NCBI GenBank assembly: GCA_019307135.1
Contig: JAFDKF010000005.1
Span: 1-38,084 of the forward strand
Direction: 5' to 3'
Source of the DNA: Deltaproteobacteria bacterium
GTDB taxonomy: Bacteria > Desulfobacterota > Desulfobacteria > Desulfobacterales > C00003060
DNA: 38,084 nucleotides
Shown here: positions 1-6,548 of the stretch, piece by piece
How positions within the stretch are numbered: position 1 is the stretch's first letter
Layout of the letters: every line of letters begins with the position of its first letter
The notes under the pieces: model-generated
Told to the model about the DNA's origin: nothing
What the model saw: the letters and a program-made list of their open reading frames with translations, nothing else
The model's database searches: none
Translations under genes and position numbers: made by a program

Positions 1-196
1 GGCAAAGCTCTTTTGAAAGTCCAGCAAGCTTCGCTCCCTATAACGGCTGGGCATAGCTTACCCCCTTTGCGGGGGCTATATACATCTTTGGCAGCTAAGT
101 CAATAAGCATATATGTTTTTCATTCCTCTTATTCCATTTAGTTCTTATAATTCCGGTTTCTTGCACAGTTGTGAAAAAGGCATAAAGAGGCATATT

Positions 197-329
197 ATTA
201 TGTTGCGAGTCTTTTTCGAATTATGTTGCGAGTTTTGATAACTCGCTGTTATTGTGGCAAATTCCGACATCCAGAGTCGCGGTCGATATTCACTTTGGTT
301 TCAACAGGTTAGAGTAACTCGCAACATAT
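197..329. repeat. Repeated TGTTGCGAGT motifs, direct and inverted
   Basis: ATTATGTTGCGAGT occurs at 197-210 and again at 220-233. The reverse complement ACTCGCAACATAT lies at about 317-329. Repeated and inverted short motifs of this kind are typical of transposon ends or of a regulator's binding sites. No transposase lies between them, so a decayed mobile-element end is only an inference. The rest of 1-387 shows no gene I can support. Confidence 0.35.
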
Positions 330-387
330 CGGTCACATCTTCATTTGTCATTTATTGCATGCCGCAGACCCACACCAGTTAAATACT

Positions 388-864
388 CTACTGTGGTTCC
401 CTTTCCCCTTGTCCTTCGTGGCTACAGAGCTCCGGATAGTTTTGCTGGAGCCACTTCTGCACGTCGACCCTTAATTCTTGAACCGTTCGAAGGAGGTCTG
501 CTGCCTCTGTTTCAGAGATTGTGCCGACTGCATCGTACTCGCTGACGTTTCTTTTTCTCCTACAGTTATCTAGATAGGCACAAATGCCTGAAAAACGCTC
601 ACCCATGACCAACGGGAGCGCCTGGATGATCCGATAGTGTTTACTCTCACCTCTGCCCGCACGGTAGCCGGCAGCATACAAAGCCAAAGTGGCAAGCTGG
701 AGGCCTGCGTTGTATGCTATGTTGAACCGCCAATCTGTTGATACCTCCTCTCGTGCAGCATCGGCAAGATCGCGGTCAACCAAAGCTAGAACGCTAGCCA
801 CCTCCGCAGGACTCGTTTTGTGCTCGCGTAGCCAGCCGTTTTGTTTCCAAAGTTCAAGACTCAT
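388..864 (-). CDS. HEPN-domain protein (putative toxin of an HEPN/MNT pair)
   Basis: This 158-residue, mostly helical protein resembles small HEPN proteins. It has the segment RRKRNVSEYD near residue 108, matching the R-N-x-x-E-Y version of the HEPN motif rather than the RNase-type R-x4-6-H, so RNase activity is uncertain. Its ATG (862-864) overlaps the end of the upstream nucleotidyltransferase gene by 11 bases, which implies translational coupling. In known HEPN/MNT modules the HEPN protein is the toxin and the MNT protein neutralises it, often by nucleotide transfer. That role is inferred here from gene pairing and fold, not shown. The pair could instead be a regulatory or stress module without toxicity. 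Confidence 0.7.
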   Translation of the reverse strand: MSLELWKQNGWLREHKTSPAEVASVLALVDRDLADAAREEVSTDWRFNIAYNAGLQLATLALYAAGYRAGRGESKHYRIIQALPLVMGERFSGICAYLDNCRRKRNVSEYDAVGTISETEAADLLRTVQELRVDVQKWLQQNYPELCSHEGQGEREPQ

Positions 865-1432
865 CTATGTCACCAATAATCATAATCCTTGGGCCGTCCA
901 ATACCCGCATCAAGAAGTGATCACGCCGTTTTCTTCTCTGCTTGTACTCAGTTGGAGTGAATTGGGATGTATTAATGGCCCGGCCAATTTCATTCTGTAC
1001 CGGAGCAAGTAGCTGTGCCAACTTCACCCCAGGCAGTTTGCTCACTACAAAGAGATCAACGTCACTTTCGTTGCCATACTCCCCTGAAGCAAATGAGCCA
1101 TAAACAAAAGCCAGCTCAATCTTGTCTTCCATGGGACGCAGAGCCTCCTTTACCACGTCTGAAAGGCCAACTGTCTTTAAAACAATCCCCTTAATCTCTC
1201 TGTTAATTGGACACTGCGGATCAAGCTGATATCGGTGTTGATTGCCTGTAACTTCCCTCTTGAGTATCCCACCTGAAAGAAGATTCTTCAGTTCCTTTTC
1301 GACCCCCCTGGGCGAAAACCCTGTTCGCCTGCTCAGTTCATTTATGTAGAAGCTGCTTTCAGGGTTGAGCGCCAGAATTCGAAGAAGCTCAATGCGGGTC
1401 TTTGAGGATATCAAGGCTCTAATACTAGCCAC
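854..1432 (-). CDS. Winged-helix/MNT nucleotidyltransferase (putative antitoxin)
   Basis: The N-terminal ~80 residues form an ArsR-like winged helix (a segment reading SFYINELSRRTGFSPRGVEK, then a wing). A minimal nucleotidyltransferase domain follows, with the signature GSFASGEYGNESDVDL, fitting G-S-x10-D-x-D. The start chosen is GTG at 1432, with GGTGG six bases upstream, giving 192 residues. An ATG at 1501 is in frame, but translating from it reads through a tandem operator (the peptide YTKSIR appears twice), so it is very probably non-coding. The gene is the first of a two-gene operon with the HEPN gene. DNA binding by the winged helix at its own promoter is the likely control. Confidence 0.72.
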   Translation of the reverse strand: MASIRALISSKTRIELLRILALNPESSFYINELSRRTGFSPRGVEKELKNLLSGGILKREVTGNQHRYQLDPQCPINREIKGIVLKTVGLSDVVKEALRPMEDKIELAFVYGSFASGEYGNESDVDLFVVSKLPGVKLAQLLAPVQNEIGRAINTSQFTPTEYKQRRKRRDHFLMRVLDGPRIMIIGDIDES

Positions 1433-1440
1433 TTGGGACC

Positions 1441-1502
1441 ACCGTATACTTTTTGTATATAACCGTATACTTTTTGTATATGAAGTTGCCCTTCCTGTCA
1501 AG
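1441..1502 (-). promoter_or_regulatory. Promoter with doubled 21-bp-spaced operator for the MNT/HEPN operon
   Basis: ACCGTATACTTTTTGTATAT occurs twice, at 1441-1460 and 1462-1481, with a period of 21 bp (two helical turns). Each copy is an imperfect palindrome, GTATAC-N5-GTATAT. On the - strand a perfect TTGACA (1502-1497) lies just upstream, and TATACA inside the first copy is a possible -10, although its 15-base spacer is short. A regulator bound here would cover the promoter and the start of transcription. Autoregulation by the winged-helix protein is an inference. Confidence 0.6.
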
Positions 1503-1715
1503 CGTTTCCGGCAGGAGAAGCCATTGGGGGGACCTTTTGGGGTCGGAGCAAGCTATTATCCTGATATTTAAAGATAAATATTCGAAAAAGCGGATGGCTT
1601 CGAAAATAGTCTGAATGCTCTCGTCATGGCTTTCGATCTTGCGCTCCAGTTCGCTCAACTTCAGTGCCAATTCTTTATGTGTTACTAGGAGGCAGTCCGA
1701 CAACTCACCAAAGTT

Positions 1716-1793
1716 GTCATTTCGAGCGTAGCGAGAAATCTTATTGTATTGAAAATACGTAAGTTTTAGATTTCTCCCTTCGGTCGAAATGAC
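1716..1793. repeat. 78-bp palindromic repeat, copy 1
   Basis: Begins GTCATTTCGAGCGTAGCGAG and ends with its near reverse complement (CTTCGGTCGAAATGAC), with a variable AT-rich centre. Related copies lie at 12460-12538 and 32978-33055. Translated, the arms read ISTEGRNL and KISRYARND, a phrase that commonly appears in spurious ORFs of delta-type genomes. Length is 78 bp, a multiple of three, so the host frame is kept. Confidence 0.85.
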
Positions 1794-2051
1794 ATGAAAA
1801 CGTATTCTTGCTCGTACTACAAAAATACTGGCTTCTATGGCACGTTGTGTACTGAGGACGCTGGCTGCCATGATCGCCCTATGCTCCGTAAAAGCATAAG
1901 GCAAGGTCTTGGAAAACTTGAGGTTAGAGAGGTGGTCGCAATTTGCGACCACCTCGGCCTTTTCTTCAGGTGATAACTGAAACATAAAATCTTCAGGAAA
2001 ACGGTCACGATTGCGCTTCACCTGTTCATTCAGTCGTTCTTGAAGGCTCAA

Positions 2052-2239
2052 AGCTGAAACGCTTCGCAGCGTTAGGCGTAAGGAGCGCTTCGCTTGAGGC
2101 GAATTAGCTCATAGGTCATGGATGATTCACCGCCAAGACGCCAAGGGCGCATAGTAAGACAGCTTTTCATTTGCCGGGGTCGAAGATCAGCTTATGGCCG
2201 AATAGCGTGATCGCTACGTTGTCAGCAACCACTCAAAGC
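2052..2239. other. Non-coding gap
   Basis: No gene is supported between the ORF6N remnant and the rnc terminator. The stretch shows short imperfect palindromes around 2065-2095 and a CGCCAAGACGCCAAGG word near 2130, but nothing I can name. Confidence 0.4.
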
Positions 2240-2270
2240 AAAAACCCCACTTCTTTCTGAGAAACGGGGT
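2240..2270 (-). terminator. Intrinsic terminator after rnc
   Basis: Read on the - strand: ACCCC, then a TTTCT/AGAAA inner stem, then GGGGT followed by TTTTTGC. It lies about 35 bases after the rnc stop, as expected for the end of the radical SAM-TPR-rnc unit. Confidence 0.65.
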
Positions 2271-2305
2271 CTGATTGGGGTTAATGGGTCGGTCATAGGG
2301 CAGTC

Positions 2306-3010
2306 TCAACCTTTTTCCCCTTCAAGCTTTTCAAGGGCGACTCCTGCTGCTGCCTGCTCGGCTGCCTTTTTGCTCTTGCCTGTGCCGTGGGTCGTCAAGA
2401 AGGTGCCGATGCTAAGGCGAACTTCGAAGGTCTTGTCATGGTCAGGACCGCTTGCGGCCACCACTCTATAATCAGGTATTGTCTTGAATCGGACCTGTAC
2501 AAGCTCCTGAAGTCGGCTCTTGAAATCCTCGGCTGCCAGCCTTTCCCCAACCTGGGAAATGATTTCAGAAAACTGTCTTTTAATCACCTCAAAGGAAGCC
2601 TCAAGCCCGCCGTCAAGGTATACGGCCGCAATGACCGCCTCAAGAGTATCAGCAAGGATCGAACTTTTTTCCTGTCCATTGCTCAGTGCTTCTCCACGTC
2701 CCAAGAGGAGGTACTGGCCAAGATTCAGTCTCTGTGCCACCAGGGATAGTTGTGATTCGTTAACGATAGTGGCCCTCATCCTTGACAGGTCTCCTTCACG
2801 GGTTTTTGGGAAATGCTTCATCAAAATGTGCGTGATGACAAGATCGAGGACGGCATCACCCAAAAATTCGAGGCGCTCGTTGTCCTGGAGGGCTGGGTCC
2901 CGTTGCTCGTTCACATAGGAACTATGCTGAAGTGATTCACGGAGAAGACCGATGTCTTTGAAGTGATAACCGAGGTCGTTTTCCAGCGAGGAAAGCTCTT
3001 GTCCACTCAT
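2306..3010 (-). CDS. rnc: Ribonuclease III
   Basis: Double-strand-specific endoribonuclease that processes rRNA precursors and structured mRNAs in the cytoplasm. The family signature NERLEFLGDAVLD is at residues ~43-55, with the catalytic acidic residues in place, followed by the second active-site stretch (LADTLEAVIAAVYLDGG, ~119-135). A C-terminal dsRNA-binding domain ends with GTGKSKKAAEQAAAGVALE. The length, 234 residues, is normal for the family. The ATG overlaps the stop of the upstream TPR gene (ATGA), so the two are probably translationally coupled. The product is effectively certain. The link to the TPR gene is unusual, since rnc often sits beside era or lepB. Confidence 0.97.
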   Translation of the reverse strand: MSGQELSSLENDLGYHFKDIGLLRESLQHSSYVNEQRDPALQDNERLEFLGDAVLDLVITHILMKHFPKTREGDLSRMRATIVNESQLSLVAQRLNLGQYLLLGRGEALSNGQEKSSILADTLEAVIAAVYLDGGLEASFEVIKRQFSEIISQVGERLAAEDFKSRLQELVQVRFKTIPDYRVVAASGPDHDKTFEVRLSIGTFLTTHGTGKSKKAAEQAAAGVALEKLEGEKG

Positions 3011-4557
3011 GGTTGGCCTTTCAGCCTTTCCAGGTTTTCCCTGGCAGATATCATGTTTGGATCCAATGTCAGGGCCTTTTCATACATGGCAATCGCCATC
3101 TTGATGTTTCCCTTTTCCCGGTAGCTTGACCCAAGGCTGGCATAATCTATGGCAGAGTACGGATCTATTTCAACAGCCCGCGTGAGGTTTTCAATGGCCT
3201 TGTCATAGTCTTTGAGCTGGAAGTAAGAAAAACCGAGGGTATTGAAAATCTCTTTAACAGGGCCGGCTGTTTCCTTTGCCCTTTCCAACTCAACGAGTGC
3301 CTCCTCATACTCGCCGAGGCTATTATGACATGTGCCCATGTAAATCAGAATCCTGACCAGGTCCTCCTGTTGGGGCTTCAGACGAACAGCCCTTGAAAAT
3401 CTCTCAAGGGCCATGCGATAGTCTCCCCTTTCAAAATAACAAAGGCCTGTGTGGAAGTGGAAATAGTCCTGGTCGTGGTAAGTAGGCGCAGCCCTGTTAA
3501 AGGCTTCAAGGGCCTGGTCATGGTGGCCGGTCCTTGTGTGGCTGAGCCCGAGTCTAAAACATATGGAAGCAGCTTCTTCAATTGGAGACAGCCTCAAGGA
3601 TTTCTTGTAGTTTTCTATGGCCCGAACATGGTTTTCCGCCTCCTGGTTCAACGTTCCAAAATGATAAAGCAACCCTCCAACCTCATGTGTCGCTGCTTTC
3701 GGCAGTGGCAAATCTGAAAAGGATTCAACCACCCCCTCCCTGCACCCGAGACAGTCTCTTTGTGAGTTGCCGTGTTCATAGTACCGAGCCATGATATCAT
3801 CCACGCTGAGGTTTTCGTAAATGTTCGCAAGGCTCTCCTTTTTGAGAAACGCATCGATACAGGGATAGACCATGCCGTCGCGCGCCGAGACAATAAGGGC
3901 GGGAGGGCATGGATCAGTCATGAATACGGCGTCAGACTCTAACTTAGCAGATGAATCATGGACGATGTCCTGATGATACAGATTGCATACAATCTCAGCC
4001 GGCTCTCCGGAGTTGCCATGCCCGTAATAGACTTTTTCTGTCCTGGCCAGGAGATCTTCATCTTGTGCCAGAAAGAAGGTGCCCATATCCAGGTATAGAC
4101 TGGGCAACAAAAAAGCGCTTTTGAGCATATCAAGGAGGCCCATGAGCGAAGCGGGCTCAACCTCATTGTCGGGCACAATAACCGGCAGCAACATCAGCCT
4201 TGGGACTTCCTGGTGCATATAGCCCTCCTGGTCGAACTCGCGAGTTGCCCGCTTCAAGGACTGGTAATAGTACTGGAAATAAAAATCTATTTCCTCCGTA
4301 ACTGCCTGGGGGACGCGGTGGACAAAATGAACATAGAGCCGGGCAAAGAGGTTCCCCCTGAGAAACGCGCTCACGTCCTTCTGGATACGTTCCACCCAGG
4401 GCATGCCCTCAGGCAAATTCCCGGTGACAAGATAAAGATTGGATGTCAGGTTCACGTATGAAAACAGGCTCGACAGCGTCCGGCAAAGCCTCTCAAGCTG
4501 TCCCTCGTCCTGTTTGCCCAGTATCACGTATATTTTTTGTAAACCTGGCTTGACCAT
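3007..4557 (-). CDS. TPR-repeat protein with a SPASM-like cysteine patch
   Basis: About 516 residues if translation starts at ATG 4557. An in-frame ATG at 4623 adds 22 residues; neither start has a good ribosome-binding site. The N-terminal half (residues ~1-230) is unrecognised. Around residues 210-275 is a cysteine-rich patch (PCPPALIV, then VYPCIDAFL, then DCLGCREG) laid out like the SPASM/twitch iron-sulfur region of radical SAM maturases, but there is no CxxxCxxC radical SAM motif. The C-terminal ~230 residues hold five to six TPR units, such as AIENYKKSLRLSPIEEAA and AIENLTRAVEIDPYS, and suggest a protein-binding scaffold. It follows a radical SAM gene and overlaps rnc. A partner role to that radical SAM enzyme is an inference. 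Confidence 0.75.
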   Translation of the reverse strand: MVKPGLQKIYVILGKQDEGQLERLCRTLSSLFSYVNLTSNLYLVTGNLPEGMPWVERIQKDVSAFLRGNLFARLYVHFVHRVPQAVTEEIDFYFQYYYQSLKRATREFDQEGYMHQEVPRLMLLPVIVPDNEVEPASLMGLLDMLKSAFLLPSLYLDMGTFFLAQDEDLLARTEKVYYGHGNSGEPAEIVCNLYHQDIVHDSSAKLESDAVFMTDPCPPALIVSARDGMVYPCIDAFLKKESLANIYENLSVDDIMARYYEHGNSQRDCLGCREGVVESFSDLPLPKAATHEVGGLLYHFGTLNQEAENHVRAIENYKKSLRLSPIEEAASICFRLGLSHTRTGHHDQALEAFNRAAPTYHDQDYFHFHTGLCYFERGDYRMALERFSRAVRLKPQQEDLVRILIYMGTCHNSLGEYEEALVELERAKETAGPVKEIFNTLGFSYFQLKDYDKAIENLTRAVEIDPYSAIDYASLGSSYREKGNIKMAIAMYEKALTLDPNMISARENLERLKGQP

Positions 4558-4699
4558 TGTGTTATTTCTGGCAAAGCGGTTCTCTCGCCCGCTCCCTTCG
4601 GTCGCTTGAGGTCTCAGAGCCATCAGAGAAAAAACCTTTGTCTGATTTTTTGAGAGGAAAAATCAGACAAAATTCTCGGCCACTTCCGTGGCGTTCATG

Positions 4700-4852
4700 T
4701 TACGAGATATGCCATCGTTGAACAACCCTGCGGACATTTGTGGCATCTGTCTCGTCGAAATTTCCCGCGTGAGCGGGATGGCAGTTTGAGCAGATTTCCC
4801 CTCCCTGCCCTGTGGAATGCGCAGCATATTCCTCCGGGGTCAGGAAATCTGC
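4700..4852 (-). pseudogene. Possible c-type cytochrome remnant (one CxxCH motif)
   Basis: A stop-to-stop frame of about 50 codons on the - strand reads ADFLTPEEYAAHSTGQ, then CSNCHPAHAG (haem-attachment CxxCH at 4779-4793), and ends VQRWHIS. The text looks protein-like, as in the C-terminal end of a small cytochrome, but there is no start codon and no signal peptide. I read it as a truncated gene fragment in the 300-bp gap between the radical SAM and TPR genes. A chance match is possible because CxxCH is short. Confidence 0.35.
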
Positions 4853-4923
4853 TCAAAAACTCAGTGCCTCTGTGAGCTCTGTGAGAGACAAAAGGAGCCC
4901 CATAATCGGTTGCCACGATTCTA

Positions 4924-6207
4924 TCACGATACAATCCGCCGGCCCCTGTCACGGGAATGGGCTCGCCACAGGGCCTGGATCTTCTGAATATCGCTGTAAG
5001 CCATGTGATCGGTTTCGTACTGACACCCAATGGAAAGATACACCGGCCGATTGGTATTCAACGGGCGTATATTATACTTCTCGTACTTTCGGGCCATGTG
5101 GGTCCCGAAATAGATCTGCATCTGCTGAGAATTGGTGTTACCCATAATCTTGACGTTGTTTTTTTTCACAAACTCGAGGGTCTTCAGCGCATCCTCAAAG
5201 GTTTCGTAGGGAAGACCGAAGATAGTGAAAAGCTCCACCTCTATATCCTCGCTCTGGGCCAGGCTGATCGCCTTAGCTACAGTTTGAACCGATATATGCT
5301 TGCCGAGCTTTGTCAGAACCCGTTCTGAGGCTGACTCCAACCCAAAGGCAATGGTGCTCACACCTGCCCGTTTCATCTTCTTCATCACCTCTGGATTTAC
5401 AAGGTCTGCCCGCGTTTGCAGCCACATTTCGGTTTCAAGGCCCTTTGTCAGGATCCTGTCAAGAAGCCCTATGAGACGTGCCGGCTTAAAGGAGATATTC
5501 GGATCGGCAAACCAGAGCCTCCTCACCCCCTTTTTCCTTATCCACCTAATTTCCTCAATGACCCTATCGACGGAATGAAAGCTTACCTTGTGCTTGAAGG
5601 CATGGGGGGTGTAACAGTATATGCAGTGGTGAGGGCATCCGCGAGATGTGAGCATGATGGCCTCACTCATACATGAGTAGTCAAAAACGTCATCCAGGTA
5701 AGGGGAAGGATAACTATCCAGGTCGGCAAAGCCCTCAAGGTCGGCCGTCTCATAGACAGCACCAGAAGCATTTTTGTAAGTGACGCCCGAAAGGTCCGAA
5801 AAAGGCGTCCCGTTTTCGATGGCCCGCGCGATTCCCAACAGCGTCACCTCACCCGAAGATCGACTTATATAGTCGATTTCAGGCAGTTCGGCAAAGGCGA
5901 CAGAGGGCATAAAGGTGGCCTGCGGGCCACCAATGGCTATTTTGATATTGGTGTTTACCGATTTTATGAACCTGGCAAGGCCGATCACATAGAGCATGGT
6001 TCTCTGATAGGCCGTGAGTCCAACCAACGCAGGTTGAAAGCTACTGACTAGCTGGTGAAGGCCGGCACGGGAGACGGACGTGTCCTCTCCGAGCGTCAAT
6101 ATCTTGACAGTGAACCCCTTGGATTTGAGAAAGGACGCAATGTATCCCAGGGAAATCGGGGGCGAGGCCGGAGCAAAAGGATTTATTTCAATCAGGAGAA
6201 CATTCAC
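4924..6207 (-). CDS. B12-binding-domain radical SAM protein
   Basis: 427 residues. The N-terminal ~130 residues have the cobalamin-binding-like fold text (MNVLLIEINPFAPASPPISL, then IKIAIGGPQATFMP). The radical SAM motif is CPHHCIYCY (CxxxCxxC) at about residue 190, in the segment LTSRGCPHHCIYCYTPHAF. A TIM-barrel part follows, with RLWFADPNISFK and IAFGLESASERVLTKLGK typical of the BchE/P-methylase-type subgroup. The protein should bind a [4Fe-4S] cluster and SAM, and possibly B12. Substrate unknown; this broad family acts on lipids, cofactors, tRNA and peptides. It is the first gene of a likely - strand unit with the TPR gene and rnc, although 300 bp separate it from the TPR gene. Confidence 0.88.
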   Translation of the reverse strand: MNVLLIEINPFAPASPPISLGYIASFLKSKGFTVKILTLGEDTSVSRAGLHQLVSSFQPALVGLTAYQRTMLYVIGLARFIKSVNTNIKIAIGGPQATFMPSVAFAELPEIDYISRSSGEVTLLGIARAIENGTPFSDLSGVTYKNASGAVYETADLEGFADLDSYPSPYLDDVFDYSCMSEAIMLTSRGCPHHCIYCYTPHAFKHKVSFHSVDRVIEEIRWIRKKGVRRLWFADPNISFKPARLIGLLDRILTKGLETEMWLQTRADLVNPEVMKKMKRAGVSTIAFGLESASERVLTKLGKHISVQTVAKAISLAQSEDIEVELFTIFGLPYETFEDALKTLEFVKKNNVKIMGNTNSQQMQIYFGTHMARKYEKYNIRPLNTNRPVYLSIGCQYETDHMAYSDIQKIQALWRAHSRDRGRRIVS

Positions 6208-6376
6208 TGCACTAAATCTATAGGAAATAGAGGCCCATGGTCAAGGAAAAATTGGTGTTGCCCCGGAACAAGAACGTGTTATAAAGTAAGCTGAGTTTGT
6301 ATGAGAGTGTAAATCACGGCTGTTGGCAATGAGAAAATCCATGTCCGTCTGCTGCGTATTTAGTTTTGGGGAAAAG

Positions 6377-6473
6377 GTGTCAGGTTTCGGGTTTCAGGTG
6401 TCAGGATTCAGAAACTTAAAGAGCTGTACTGTTCTCAAGGCGTAAGCCGCAAACCTGAACACTGACACCTGGC
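6377..6473. repeat. Self-complementary word array (GGTGTCAGG), split by a GCGTAAGCCGC insert
   Basis: GGTGTCAGG/GGTTTCAGG-type words repeat at 6377-6406. Their reverse complements (CCTGAACACTGACACCTGG) follow at 6454-6472. Between them lies GTTCTCAAGGCGTAAGCCGC (6431-6450), a motif that recurs in similar arrays near 27424 and 34068. The rest of 6208-6548 has no supported gene and carries the leader of the next gene. Confidence 0.75.
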
Positions 6474-6548
6474 CATTGAACTCAATAACCAACAATCTTG
6501 ATTTACACCCTATCATTTCAATAAGTTGTAGAAATTCCAAGATCTCAG

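Larger units (their letters stand above)
1425..2051 (-). pseudogene. Decayed ORF6N/KilA-N-type DNA-binding protein with a palindrome insertion
   Basis: Residues 9-80 (segments such as QVKRNRDRFPEDFMFQL, LPYAFTEHRAIMAASVL and TQRAIEASIFVVRAR) match the middle of ORF6N-domain proteins. LLVTHKELALKLSELERKIE and SIQTIFEAIR match their usual C-terminal coiled coil. The ~60-residue N-terminal part of the family is missing. A 78-bp palindromic repeat (1716-1793) inserts about 26 codons in frame between the domain and the coiled coil. Homology ends near 1590, after which the frame runs on into the adjacent operator. No ribosome-binding site is evident. I call it a remnant; a shortened functional protein cannot be excluded. 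Confidence 0.65.

Noticed and set aside
1433..1501. N-terminal extension of the MNT gene to ATG 1501
   Set aside because: It translates a tandem operator and overlaps a TTGACA promoter element; GTG 1432 has a better-placed ribosome-binding site.
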